Positions 23,844 to 37,500 of a stretch of 64,000 bases of DNA are shown here, one piece after another. Numbering within the stretch: the first letter of the stretch is position 1; every line of letters begins with the position of its first letter. Location: the NCBI GenBank assembly GCA_022496805.1, contig CM040085.1, positions 12,615,811-12,679,810 of the forward strand, read 5' to 3'. A model generated the notes under the pieces. The model did not search any database, had not been told where the DNA came from, and saw nothing but the letters and a program-made list of their open reading frames with translations. A program made the translations under genes and the position numbers. Source of the stretch: Pohlia nutans. Its lineage: Eukaryota; Streptophyta; Bryopsida; Bryales; Mniaceae.

Positions 23844-26041
23844 TCAATAGTTAGGAATTTCTTCATGGTCTGCATGCATTTCATTAGTAATGGCATGGTC
23901 AATCAAATATTTTTCAGGGTCAGAATACAAATACCTGAACTTAGTGGTGTTTTTCCAAAGTCCAATAGCATCTAGAAGAAGTGAATCACAACCTTCTTGA
24001 GGTCCTTCTAAAGCAATACGCATAACGCATTCCAAATGTTGTGTCTTCAATCTATTTCTGAATTTTGATTTAATACAATTTTGTACAGAAAATGCTCTTT
24101 CACAAGAAGCTGTACTAACACATTGCACACTTGCAATTTCACCTAAGATCAAAAGATTAGAATACTTTACTTGAAGTGAAGAATTCCAAGAAATCATACT
24201 CCACAAATCTCTAAAATTCTTTTGCATCCAATCAGTTGTAGCTTGAATTTTAAATGAAAAGAATTCACGTTTTACAGCATCGGGGTTAATGAGGGGGCTG
24301 AATTTCTTACCATTCAGCTCTTGCTCCTTACCATAGTGAGAACATAAAACCTCTAAATCTACAACACCCCAACTTCCCAACCCCACAGACTTTGATGGCA
24401 TGTTACAAGGATTGAGGACTTTGAAGGCATTCATGATTCCATTATCTTCAAATCTACTTTCTAAAGCATCAATCACAGCTTGAGCATATGCTTTTTGAAA
24501 ATCTAAAGCCTCCTCAAGATCACGACCAATTCTATCACGAATCATTTCAACACCATGATACCAATTACCTCTAATTTGAGATGAAAGGCGTTTTAAATAA
24601 CCTCCTTTGGGTCCAAAATCAAGGATCACGTGATATCCAGAATCCTCATTAAAGGTACAAACATTCAAATCAGACCTTTCTTCTATAAACAACATCCTAA
24701 TTTGTGTGATTTCAGCCCTAACAATTGATCCAATACTACTAACATCAACAAATTTATATTGAAACAATCTTGACAGCAAAGAAAGCATGTGTAAAATGTC
24801 AGCCAAAAAGTATAAGCAATAAATCATTTTAAATGACCTTAACTTATCATACAAATAAGGAGCATCCTTATCATCTTTTTTATGTGGCACATCACGAAAA
24901 TATGTTATAACACTCTTTAAACTATCACACAAAGAAGTCACGGCTTGCCACCTAGATAGCCACCTTATTTTGTGGTAACTTTTCAATGACTTTTGAGCAT
25001 CCAGAAGCTGACTTTGAAAAGCTTGTAAACCAACTCTCCGCTGACATGACTTTTTAAAATAAAAAGCAACTTTGTTTAATACTTTATCAACATCAGATGA
25101 AATCACTTTGCAAGAATCATGTTTGACAGCCTCTAAAGCTGCCAAATTGGTTCTATGTGCCACACAATGAACTGAAGTTGAAAAAGGATTGAGTTTTTTT
25201 AACCTCGTAGAAACTCCATTTTTTTACCAACCATAGTTGCTGCTCCATTAGACCCAAACCCAATGAATTTGTTAAAATCTAATCCACAGTCTTTTACTAA
25301 ATAATTTGTGAGCCTTTCATACATTACTGCAGCATCCTTATGCCCATCAGCAATGAAAAGAAGGCCTAAAAACACTGAAACTGGTATCCCCTCTTCAAAA
25401 AAAGAAGCAAACACTACTAGATGACTAGTTACTGCAATATCAATAGATTCATCTATCATTATTCCAAAAAATCTTGCATTTCTGACTCTATCAAGTACTT
25501 TTGTTTTTATGACTTTAGAAATACAAAAAATCATATCAGCACATGCCTTCTCATCATGGTAAAGCTTCTCAGTAATGCAAGCCTTCACTCTAACAAACAA
25601 TTCACATAAAGGAGGAAATTTATTAAATGGAATAGTGTTTTTACCAATGTAATAGGCAATTCTGAAAAGATTGAACACTGCCTCATCACAAGTCTTGTTG
25701 GCTTGGGCAATTGCCTTAACCATGACTTTCTCTCCAGATTGCATAGCCCATACAAAACTCTTGTGCTCATCAGACCTACCATGGTCTTTGAAAGCAGAAA
25801 CTTTAATATTAACTGACCCTGTCTTTGCAAAAACAGACCTTCCTCCTTTCTCTCTACAAATTTTACAAAAAACTCTACCTATTGTTGCATTAAATTCCAA
25901 CCAATCATAATCTAAGTACCAAGAATCTTTCCATTCCCTCTTAGTAGCCTCAATGGCATTTTCAGATTTTTTGGTACTTCGTGATGAGGTTAAGGGCAAG
26001 ACTTCCCTTTCCTCATCATGTATTCCACCTCTAAAAAACAT
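23844..26041 (-). pseudogene. hAT-superfamily transposase gene with one frameshift
   Basis: On the minus strand, one frame runs 26041-25199 and the next from just after it to 23844, together about 730 residues. The N-terminal part has a TTF/BED-like zinc finger (GRVFCKICREKG, later FKDHGRSDEH). The middle has MIDESIDIAV and GFGSNGAATMVGK, the RNase-H-like core. The C-terminus has the hAT dimerisation block STASCERAFSVQNCIKSKF. The two frames join at a run of seven A (25219-25225, T on plus); one lost base there explains the break, since the other frame resumes with GVSTRLKKLNP. The second catalytic Asp of the xDGA motif is Asn. Relatives are transposases of the ZNF862/C17orf113 type. The ATG at 26041 follows an acceptor-like TTCTTAG, and a donor-like AAG|GTAAGT lies upstream near 26550. 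TIRs were not found. Confidence 0.82.
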
Positions 26042-26209
26042 ATTACTAAGAATTTTTTGTTTTTTAGCAACCAATGGGAAAATGAGAGCCAAAACAAAAA
26101 GTGTAAACCAAAATGAACCAAAACCAAAAATACAAGTGACCATTGCAGCCATGATAATCGACCAAACCAAACAATACAAGAGGAAAAGGAAAGAAAAATA
26201 GAAAATCAA

Positions 26210-28362
26210 TCAATGACACAAAAATATCAAAACAAAAAGAGAAAGAAAAAAATAAGGTTAGAAATTATAGCTGCAAGTGCAGCGTCTGGAACAAGTTCCT
26301 TCTCAGTTGCATCCAACCTACAAATCGTAGAAAACAACAAAACCAACATCAGAACATTAGATAGAAGAGAGATAGAAACTCCGGACCTTTTTAGAGGTTG
26401 GTGTGAATAAAATGTCTGTTTCTCTTGAGCTACTGTAAACCAGACAAAGGGCACGTGGTGTTTGAGAACATTACTGTAAAAATGCAACAAAAGCAACATC
26501 AAGGAACCCTAAAATTCAAAAATGAGCAGCAAAAATGCCTACTTACCTTAACTGCAGCCAATGCACCTCAAATGCGGCCAAAGCACCTCAACAGAGCACC
26601 GTGAAACAGCAGCAAACTTCAAAGAGGCCGTGAACCACCGAACAACACCTTCAAGTAGCAAACCCTAAAAGCAAATCCTAAACAGAAAACAGGGTTGCAA
26701 CAAGCAAAACCGACCACAAAACCGACCACAAGAGGCAAAGATAAACGCCAACACCAAACCCTAAAGAGAAAACAAGGCTGCAGACCCTCAAACCGACCAC
26801 AACAGGCAAAGATAAACGGCAACACCAAACCCTAAAGAGAAAAAAAGTTTAAAGCAAGCAAAACCGACCACAAGAGGAAGATAAACGCTAGCACCTTGAA
26901 GATAAACGCCAACACCTTCAATGGGAATCCGCAGGAGACTTTCAAAACACCGAAACAGCAATGGGAATTGGATAAACGCAAACGTCGTCACTCATGAACA
27001 CAAGTTGTGAGCAAGAGCATATTGAGAGCGAGAGCGAGAGTGAACGGAGGATTACGGAGCTTGAGAACCAGAGCGGTGAAGCGGCGAAGTGAGAGAGGCG
27101 AGGAACAGGCGGCTCCGCGGCTAGGGCAAGAATGAGCCCGTTCACAGCAGAGCCGTTCAAGCCCTCGATGCCCTAGTTGACACCGACCCCTAAACACCAA
27201 TCAGCTGAAATCCGGCCATACCCTCGGGCCATCCTCCAAAATCCGGCCATACCCTCGGGACATCCTCCAAATTTCTGGCTTCATATTTTACATCCAGTGC
27301 ATTTCCTTCCCTATTTACTTTCTTTCGGTTTTACTGCCGAGTCATTCAAAATGGAATCAGCAAAATTCAATTTCTACCGGACAATATGTAAGCAGCTGCC
27401 GGTTCTCGCCATTCATTGTGTCTCTTGCAGCGGTACAAATTTGAAGGCGAAATAAGTGTGTTGGTTGATTTCAGTACACTACCCAATGATATGACCCTCC
27501 GCGGCCATAAAGTTGTTATGGTAGAATCTTTCATATTCACAATTAATGCATGAAGTTGAATTAGAAAGAAATAAGGTAAGGTGGTTACCCCATTCCCAAC
27601 TGAATAAGAAATATGGATATGAGACATTGATATTATTTGGTATTATTATTTTTTAAATTAGGCAAGAAGAAATAGATTTCAACACAAGTTGAAACATAAT
27701 TTTTGGATGAAGAATGAATTAGTTATAAATTTTCGAAGTTGAAGCATGACACATCCCATTCACGTCACATAGGTAGAGTTGTTTCTGTCTAAAGAAGATT
27801 TGTATTGCACACACTAAAAATGCTTAAACCAACAACGACGAATCCGTAGCCACACTTACATATACTAAAACCAACAAGAGAGAACCCATTACCAACTGTA
27901 ACTCATGCTAAAATCAACATCATTGTAGCATTGATTGTGGAAAATGCCCCTAGCTGTTGGTTTAAGGCGCCAATTGGTAAAGGGGTAACCACCTTAACTA
28001 AGTTACACCTATTTAAATGCAGGAATTTTAAGAATTTAGTATTGTTACTGTTATTAGATTGTTTGATTTTTAAAAATTATTGTAAAAGAAATTCTAATAC
28101 AAGTGGGCATGTTGTATTTAGACACTGTATGCATAAGGGTTCAATTTATTTTGGATTCATAACTTGAAACAAACACGAATTGTAATGTTATTGTTGTGTA
28201 CATTCTCAAATTTAGTTTTAATCAATTTTTTAATTTTTGAGTCATGTTTAGGCATTCCACAAGATTGATAGAGAAGGTTGGTTATAGATATCAACTCAAG
28301 ATTATTATTTTTGGAACTTTTTTGGTTAAAGTCAATCATTTCTAAGTTCCTATGCTACTTAA
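26210..28362. other. hAT 5' flank and spacer with tandem repeats
   Basis: 26361-26460 resembles 8441-8540. 26690-26905 holds about three diverged units containing AACCGACCACAAGAGG and GATAAACGCCAACACC. 27210-27271 is a 31-bp direct repeat (unit core TCCGGCCATACCCTCGGG). The rest is AT-rich with no supported exon. Confidence 0.45.
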
Positions 28363-28931
28363 CCCCTAAACGTCCTCACCTATGTCCTGTTTGGGCAGTT
28401 TTGCAAAGATGCATTATAAAATGCAACTAACATGAATATTTGGAACTTGATGTATGAATAAAAGTTATACATTTTGAATTTTAGATTGTATCCATACGGT
28501 TAGATCTATGATTGCTATCACTAATTTTTTTCTACAAATTTTGAAACATTAAATAAAAAATTATTTTGTAATTCGATTACGAATAAGATATTGACAGTCC
28601 GTGGATGAAATTTGTTGTGATGGGTTATAATGTAGTACTCTAGGTGTAGTGATTTTTGGAGATTTTTTGGATGCTTGATTTTATGAGTTTATTTTTTCAA
28701 GAACACTTTTAGACTAAAATCTTCAAAATTTTGGGTGAAACACTGCAACACAAAATGAGGCATAAATTTTTCAGAAATTGTTTCCTTTTTGATCGGATCA
28801 CACATACATGAAGCCAACTTCTCATAAAAAATTCAATAAAAAAATCACACTACAAAAAGTGCATGACGGATGAGAAACTACAGATGAAATTTGTACATCA
28901 TGCAAAATATGCATGGTTGGGCAGTTAGGGG
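28363..28931 (-). repeat. Family C TTAA element, copy 3 (reverse)
   Basis: This 569-bp element is flanked by TTAA (28359-28362, 28932-28935). It starts CCCCTAAACGTCCTCACC and ends GGGCAGTTAGGGG. It is inverted relative to the copy at 10142-10668. Confidence 0.8.
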
Positions 28932-31585
28932 TTAAAGAACTCAAAATGATTTCATCAATTTTTGGGGCATAAAATATTTAAAAGGTTGGCATTAGGTCCC
29001 TTTACTTTACCTTTGCCAAACTCATTATTCACAATGGTCTATGGGACAACAATATGGTTTATGGGCCAACATTATGGTTATTAGTAACGGTTTACTTTTA
29101 TTTTCAAAACCTAAAAGAAAAAAAAAGAAAAAAAAAAGAAAAAGAAAACTCCAAGCTTGTATAAGTTTATACAAATATGACCCGAATCACAACTACACTA
29201 ATCATCCCATTTAGTAGTGTTTATAGTGCGTGTAAGAAATTAGTGAAGGTGATACTAAATACCATTGTTATATAAAATTAACGTGATATGAAGATTTCAA
29301 CCACTTAGTAAAAAGTTCAGCCCTCACTACTTTTAAAATTTTGCAAAATAGTGCGTGCTTCGGGAATTAGTACCACATGCACTAAATGGGTTAATCAGTG
29401 TACATATTCAAATTATCCAGCACCGGAACAACAAGATGAGAAAAATCATTTACCACCAATTAGAGGGAATAGAAGTAAAGCAAAGCATGTGACTTTAGGG
29501 AGAAACAACCGACTGAATAATTCGGCGCAAATAATTACTCATGTGACAAAAGGTAAACCCTTCCTTCCATTTATAGAGAGAGATGACTCCATTTTTAGAG
29601 AGCGTCAGAGCGATGACTCACAGTAACTCACTAACTTATGGCACCAACCAGAACATAACTTACTAGTGAGTCAGCAGTAGTGACTAGTGAGAAGCGCGGG
29701 GTGGGCCTGCCAAGGCAACAAAGGCCTCGTGTTGAATGCTCAGCGTGTCTACCGAGGTCAGCGCAGCCCCAGTCAGGCAGAAGCAAACATTACACTATTC
29801 CCGATCAATTTCCCTCACAACATCCGTCGCCTCCTGATCAATTCCACTTTGCACGCAACCACGATTGCAATGCACCACACTACTATACTCATCACTCTCA
29901 GTTTGACCCCTGATTCATTCCAGTCCACTTCTCGTTTCGCACGTCGTAGTATCCGCCCTGAGAATTTCTTTTGTTTGGCTCAGAGAATTGAGTTTTTTGA
30001 ATTTCATTTGGGTCCCTGAAGGGGTGTGTGGTGTTGGGGATCCGTGATTTTTGAGAGCAGAGCAAAACGGTTCGTGGAGTTCGTTGGGGTGGGGCGTGAA
30101 GGGGCGTTACGGTCGCAACGGTCTTTTTTTTATTGTTGCTTTTGGTGGCGTTTGGTTGATCGTTGTTTGTGAAGCCGGATTTGGTTTGCAGGAATTCAGA
30201 GATCAACACTGACTCTCCAAGGTAGTACCGTAGCGAGGAGGAGGTTCCGTTTAATTAATTTCGTTCCGGACGGTTGTGCTCTGTTTTCTTCCCGTTGTGT
30301 TTTCTTGGTCAGTTGTTTGTTTGTTTGTTTGTTTGTTTGTTTGTTGGTTGAGCGTGCGAGCGAGTGGAGTAAGAAAAGGTTACGCTACAGCACGGGGGAC
30401 TTGTGAGTTACGAGTGTGAGTGTTGGAGAACCGTACTTGGGTCGTAACCTAACTTAGAAGCGTACAAGAGTTGGGGCTTTGCCTTGTTGTGGAATTCGTC
30501 GTGTTCGTGAAGGATCATGGTGTTTGGGAGAAAGAATTGTTACTTCTTGCCTTTCTGGGATCCGTTTCTTGTTGCGATCTTGGCCGCTTCGTAGGAGACG
30601 TCTCGCAGAACTCAACGTCAAAAAATCCAATTCTCTTTGGTTTCGTCTTTTGACCCTGCTTCGTCTTCATCTCTCGCGTCAAACTCGCTTTTCTCAAGGG
30701 CTATCGGTACCGTTGTTGCGCTCTTTGTCTTACAGAGATTTCTTTGTTTCTTTCTGCTATTACCAGCTGGAGTTCCAATTGTCCTTGTCATTGTAATTAC
30801 TTGCAATTGTCCTGTGTGATTTTGAGACTCAAATTACGATACATCTGTTCTTGAGACGTTGCTACGATCTGTAGTGTTGTGGGCGTCCACGTCTAGCTCA
30901 TGTGATACTACTTCAGTTGTTAATTTACAAGTGTTGTGGCTGAGCAAACTGTACCGAGTAGATTTGCGAGCAGTTCAATTCAGGTGGTGTGTTGTAGTTC
31001 TGTAGGTATCCTCAAAGTAGGCAACTAGAGTAACTCTAAATTTTCTTTCAAGGGTTCATGTTGCTTTTGTTAAAAGAGGTCTAAGACTTTTTGGTATTGG
31101 TCACGCATCAGATAAAGTAGGTAACTCAATTTGCAGTTTCTTGGTGCTATACTTTATTATATGTTCTGGGAATCTCGTTTGTAAAGTTCCATGCCAGTTA
31201 TCATTATGTGTCAAACCATTTTGACCGTTTTCTTTTTATCATGACGGGATCTTACTTGTTCTGGGAGATTTCTTATCTCCACTCTACCAGTTGTGTGGCA
31301 GATATCTTGCCCGTTTATGAATTTCGACGTAACATGGCTGCTGCGTAGTTATGTAGTCGTTTCGCTCACTTGAATAGCATCAAAGACTTCGTTATTCCAA
31401 AAAATTGTGGTATGCTGTTGGTAGGATAGGAGTACCGAGGAAATCATGTGTGTAAAGGAGATCATGCTGTTGGTAGGAGTACCGAGGACATCATGTGTGT
31501 AAAGGACCGTTAATTTTAAGCTGTCGATTCTTATGAAAGTATGTGACTTTTTTTATTCTTTCAGGGGTGGCAAAGTGGATGAAGC
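28932..31585 (+). promoter_or_regulatory. Upstream region and probable 5' leader of TCP11 copy A
   Basis: 28932-29600 is AT-rich without a gene. From about 29690 the sequence becomes GC-richer and looks like a promoter/5' UTR zone. A GTTT microsatellite sits at 30317-30347. An acceptor TTCTTTCAG ends at 31565, 20 nt before the start ATG, so a leader intron is likely; its donor is uncertain. Two near-identical 30-bp blocks with AGGAGTACCGAGGA (31427-31505) lie just upstream. Confidence 0.45.
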
Positions 31586-34500
31586 ATGGCAACAACAGTT
31601 CACAGTGACCACCTGAACCGAGGAGAGGCGGGTATCCTCAATCCGGGGACAGGCATTGCCTTCGATATCGAAATTTCAGAATGTGCCATTTCCAATTCTC
31701 CTGTACCCAAGTGGCTTCGACAACGTCTGGAAGAAAATCTGGAATGCAAGGCCAAGAGCCTCGAAGACATCGAGGCAAGGCTCAAGGAAGCGGACTTGAG
31801 ACGTCAGGTAATAACAATGTCACGACTACAGAAATATATCTCTCTCTTTCAGACATGTGTGTTGTACTGGAAGTTTTGATCAAAGACAGAATTGATGGAA
31901 GTTTCAGCAGAGTTTGATTCTGTTGAGGAGGACTTTCACTGCTGCTAAAAGTCCAGAGCAGGATTGTAGGAATTTTCATTGCACAGTTTGGATTCTTCCC
32001 TGACGTAACATCCGATCTGCAGCAATTTCATGAATGGCTGGCAAACAAGGCGCGCCCCAAGAGGAAAGTGAGCCCTCCTCATTCGCCCAAATCTGCGAAC
32101 GACCTAGCGCAGCGCCTGGAGGCTAAACTTTTTGCTGCTGAACAGAAGAGGTAGAGTTTTGAAACTCCCTTGTTAAGTTGTGCCTGATAATAAAGCAATG
32201 TTGTGGGGTTTATATCAAGTAATATTACTTCTGTAACTTCATTAGTCGTGACGGTTCCTGAGATTGTCAACAATCTAGACCTCACGCTTGGGTTCATTTT
32301 GAACGTCTGTGTATTTCAGATTCCCTTTCAATCATGTTCCCTGACTCCTTTCTTTTGAATTGTGCGCAATTCGGAAGAGAGCAAAAGAAGTTTCAATGAA
32401 TGATTATCAGTAAACTATGACAGACGGTTTTATTCTCTCTTCAAGGTTAGGAGTTTTGTGAGTTGCATACAAGTTCTGATCACGTCTGTGTGCACTTGTT
32501 CGTTCTCTCTCAGGGCGGAGCTTCAAGCCCAAGAGCAGATGAGACTCGCCAGGATCCATGAACTTCGCCTGGCAGCCAAAACTGAAACCCAACTTCGAAT
32601 GGAACGAGAGCGTGAGGAGTTAGGTTGCAAAGTGGAATCACGTGTTCATCAAGCAGAAATAAACAGACTAGCTCTCTTGGAGGTGGAGAAACAGCGTATC
32701 GCTGCAGCCCACGAAAGATTGGCTCAGTCGGCAGCGGTGAGAACAAACCAGGAAGAAAAGGACCGGGAGCGCATTGAAGCTCTGAGGTTGGCCATTTATC
32801 AGAAAATCGCAGCTGCAGAGGAAAAACGTGCTTTTCTTTTAGAAGCTGAGAAGAATCGGGCTCAGGCCACTGTTCTTCAAGCTCGACGAGTAGCACAAGA
32901 GGTTGTCCGTGAACGTGAGTTGGAGCTCATGAAGAAACGTGAGAAACTAGAGGCACGACTGCAACGAGTAAGTAATTAAACTCTGAATCATGATAAGTTG
33001 GAGCAGTTCATTTGGCACACCTCCAATTGTATGAATCTAGAGGGAAACCTGGTGCGCTTAGTTTCCAAGATTCCTGTATTTAACCCCTGGAAGCCCAAGT
33101 TGAGCCTCATTTTATTTTAATCAATTTTGAGTAGTTCATAAGAGGACTTTATTTCGTTCAATTTTACTCATTTTTTGACCAACACAATACAATGTTTCCA
33201 CTGATTCTGGTGATATAAAATTTGACCCTAATATTTAATATGATCATTTATTAAATCGTGAATCCTTGGTCCGTGCAGGCAAGGGGACAACGGGCGGAGT
33301 TTCTACGACAGAGAAGATCATCGCATACCCATGCTCAGAAGATCAAGAATGGTGATCGACTTTGTCGCAAACTTACTCGGTGAGAGCTGTCGCCACATTT
33401 TAGTGTCATAATGCAATTACCGGTAGTGTAGTGTTTATAGCCCTTTTGTTTCCTCGTATAACTGAACTCTCCCCCTATGGATGATGCTGTGCAGATGTTG
33501 GAGGCAGTTCCGCCAATCCAAATGTACGACTTATGCGTTAGCGAAAGATTACGCAGCCTGCGGGCTCAATGGGAAGTCAGTAACATCGATTTCCTTTGAG
33601 CAGCTAGCATCTCGGATCACCTCTCCGATCACGCTTCGAACCGTGAAGGCTCTCTTGACTCGCATTGAGAGCCGATTGAAGCTTTCCCTGGAAGGTCAGT
33701 CAAGTAAAATGACTTGCACGGATCACTTGCTGAAACGCTTGTCACCACCTGTTCGCAAACCACGTGCCAGCAACGGTGGTGGTGCACAAGGCAAGAAACT
33801 GCCCTCGTTAAATGCAAACAATGCTACAGTTTCAAAAGCCAAAAGTGGCCAGAAACCTGTAGTAAAGCCTGAGTTGGAGCGGTATCCAGTGCGTGTGTTT
33901 TTGTGTGCGTACATGATATTGGGTCAGCCGGACGCGGTGTTCAGCAGCCGAGGAGAGCGGGAATCGGCTCTTGCAGAGGCAGCAGCGAAGCTCTTGCCTG
34001 AATTTGAAGCTCTAACAGGACTAATTCTCGATGGACCTTCATCTACCTCCCCTGGTCCATCATCCCCAACGAGTCCTTCTCCCAAAAGGTCAAAGTATGA
34101 CTGGCCCTCCGATGTGTCCACTACGTCGGCATTACCTTCGCCACGTCCATTTGCAGCTCAGCTTTCTGCGTTCGATGCAGCTTGGTGTGCTTATTTATAC
34201 CAGTTTGTTGCATGGAAAGTCAAGGATGCCAAAGTCCTGGAGGAAGATATGGTTCGGATGGCTTGCCAATTAGAAATTTCTATGCTGCACAAGTGCAGGA
34301 TTCCCAGTGGTGGGAATCTCTCTGATCTTAGTCATGACGCACAGGCTATTCGCACTCAGGTATGTATTCTCTTGCAGAGTCATTCTGCTTCTTTGCTTGT
34401 GGTGGATGTTGGTAAAGAGTTTATTGAACTTATTGCTCTATAGCATATCCTCTACAGTGATCACTGTTGCATTAAACATATCCTCTCGTCACAAGTGGTA

Positions 34501-37500
34501 ATCTGGAAGCATGCAACGTTTGAATTTTTGCTGCAGGAACTCATGGCCCTTGTAATGTTTTTTTCTTCTTGTCACTTACAGGTGACTGAGGATCACAAGC
34601 TCTTGCGGGATCGAATTTTGCATCTCGCGGGTAGCGCTGGTGTGACTCGCATGGAAGAAGCTCTGCAAGCTGCACGGAACAAGCATGCTGAAAGTGGTTC
34701 TTCACCGTCTTCGCCTGTCAGAACTCCAATCGGATCTGAACCCTCGCCTGCATCATCATCTGCGTCATCAGAGAGTCTCTCAGCTTCGCCTTCCGAAAGC
34801 AGCAGTCGAGAAACCAGTAGCACAGGAAAGCCTAAAGTTGTTCGATCTTTATTCAAGTTTCCAACTCCTGTACCTACTCCTGCCACTCAGAACCAAGACG
34901 CGCAAAGCTCCATGGCCAGTCGTCCAGGCACCGAGCTCACCAATGAGCAAATCGTCAATGAGATGTTCCATGATGCCAAGTGGCACCTGCAGGAAACAGG
35001 GAAGTTATCAGCTAGCTTGGGATATTCATCTTCTGTTGATCCGACCACAAAGAAGATGAATGATATGCAGGTACTGATCATTTTCATCCTATTCAGCCAG
35101 CTTTCACGTCTCTGTATTTTAAATCTGTTCGACTACATATCTCAATTATGATTCATTATGCAGGCTCAGGTGCGCTCTGCAATGGAGAATGCTTTCTGGG
35201 ACAACATTGCGAGTGGGTTGGCTCAAGAGCCAACGGATTACAAGCGTGTGGTTGATTTAGTTGGTGAAGTGCGAGAGGAACTCGAAGCTCTTGTTCCTGA
35301 GAGTTGGAAAGATGAGCTTCGGGAGTCTATGGACTTGGAACTGATTATTCAGGTTAGCAGTCTTTCTTTACGCGTTTCCTGATGCTGGGGTTGCTTTTAT
35401 TATTCTCATGTTCTCATTATCATCTTCGTGTGGTGTGTGTATAGATTTTGGAGTCTGGAAGCAATGATGTGGACTACTTGCGCCGATTATTAGATTACGC
35501 ATCAGGGTTAATTCTGAAGCTGGGTTCCCCAGCCCGTGATAGTCCTGCAAAAGCTGCGCATGAGTCCTTGGTCAAGGAGTTGTCTGCTACAGTCTCTTCA
35601 GGGAGCAAGGATACACAGACTGCCTTCTTTACAACTCTTGTGAAAGGCCTTCGGTTTATTTTTGAGCAATTGCAGGTAATATCTCAGCCTTTGCAAAAAA
35701 AATCTTGTTCTACTGACACAGAAAAATTGAGAAACCTCACAAATGCATAAGGAGCTATAATCGCAGATGTTATAATCAACCGAGTATTATTTTCTTTGCA
35801 GTTGAAGTTGCGCTTTTCTGCAACGTTTAATTTTTTTATTAGCATTAGCCTCTTGAGTGCTTTTTGGTTTATGCTCTGCAAGTGGTACAGAAATTCACAG
35901 TCATGTTGTGGGACATACAGGTGCTTAAGCAAGACATCAGCGCATGTCGATTACGAGCAATGGCGCCCCTCATTGGTGGCACGGTTGGGGTCGATTATAT
36001 GCGCAGTGCATTTGCAAGCCGGTATCAGCTTACGACAGCTTCGTCTTTTGTGGAAGTTCGAGAGCAACTCCCAAAGACATTCACTTGGTTCACCGAAGCT
36101 CTTCAAGGTGTAGAGCAGGAGATGCAAGAACTTGAAACCTCATTAGCTCCTGTGCAAACCTTACCTTCGAAGCTGCCTGGCACGGGAATTCCTCCACCGT
36201 CGTTGATGCGCACTGGAGGTCGTCTTGGTGTTTCAACAACCACTGTGCCTTCAGTTGGCCCTGCTGCACCTTCAGGTTCGTTCTTTTGTTCTAATCTTTG
36301 TGCAGTATGGATATTCAAAACCCTGTACCATGTGCAAATATTCTACATGGTCGATCTTTCATCTGTGAGACTTACAATATGCGTTGGAAACAGGTGAGAA
36401 GAGGTTCTGTGAGGTGCAGTGGAAATGCACTGAGACATTGGTACGCTTGGGATTGCTACAAGTCCTTCGCAGCAATGAGGCGGCCAATGTGCAGACCATA
36501 GCAGAGACCCTTGCACTCAACACCGCAAGGCTCCATAATTATCAGAATTCTTTTCAACAAATTCTCGTCATAGCAACGGGGTCAGTATTCCAATCCTCTT
36601 CCGACTTCACCCTTAAAAGAACCTCACGTTCTTTTATAGCAGTCATATAGGGACTTCCTTTTGACCAGTTTCATTTGTTTCCTGAACATCACACCCAATG
36701 TTTCTGTCGATATAAAATTTGGCCCCATCTGAATTACACTTTTCACAATATGTTCAGTCATTTTAAAACCATGATTGCTTGGTCGTCCTTGAGGGGTTAA
36801 TCACTGATCAACCTCTTCCGTACGAGACGTGAGCTTCGTTATGTCTACATTGACCTTGGCTTTGTAAAGAACTCGAATTCAATACATTTTCAAGCAATTA
36901 GACATCATTGCTGATTGAGTAACATTGGCAACGGATCGATAAATTTCATTTTTGGTATTGTTCACGTGCTAAAGTACTAACACGTAATAATTGGACTGGC
37001 AACTTGCTGATCGTTGCTGATTGAGTAACATTGGCAACTGATCGATAAATTTAATTTTTGGTATTGTTCATGTGCTAAAGTACTAACAAGTAATAATTGG
37101 ACTGGCAGCTTGCTGATTGCGAGGCAAGGGCTGGTAAGCCAAGGCATTTCGGGCCTGGAGTTGGAGGACCTGATGGAAAGAGGTAAACAGAAGCTCGAAA
37201 TTCTGCTGAACGATTCAACAGCGTCACTGACACAAATTGGAACCGTGCTTGCGGAGATTGCCAATGTGTGTACAGAGGGAGCTGAAAGTACTCCCCGGAT
37301 GAGCAAGGAGCTCATGACAAGGGTGCTAGGGAAGAGCTTGTCACAAGATGATCCCGTGTTTGCTCGGGTCTCGGGTGCCGTGGGCGCCAGCTTACGGGCC
37401 TTGGTCATCCTGGGCAAAGGCTCTGCAGAGGGCATGGCTGTTGCCCAGGCAGCTCTCAAGAGGATCGGTGGTTCATATTTGATGGACAAGGTGGTGGCCA

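Noticed and set aside
29687..30019. 110-residue ORF in the TCP11-A upstream region
   Set aside because: Overlapping frames on both strands are equally open, there is no conserved feature, and the GC-rich leader explains the lack of stops.
30317..30347. GTTT tandem array as a regulatory element
   Set aside because: It is an ordinary microsatellite with no further evidence.
32510..32896. Long minus-strand ORF opposite the TCP11-A coiled coil
   Set aside because: It is a shadow of a Lys/Glu/Ala-rich coding exon on the plus strand.
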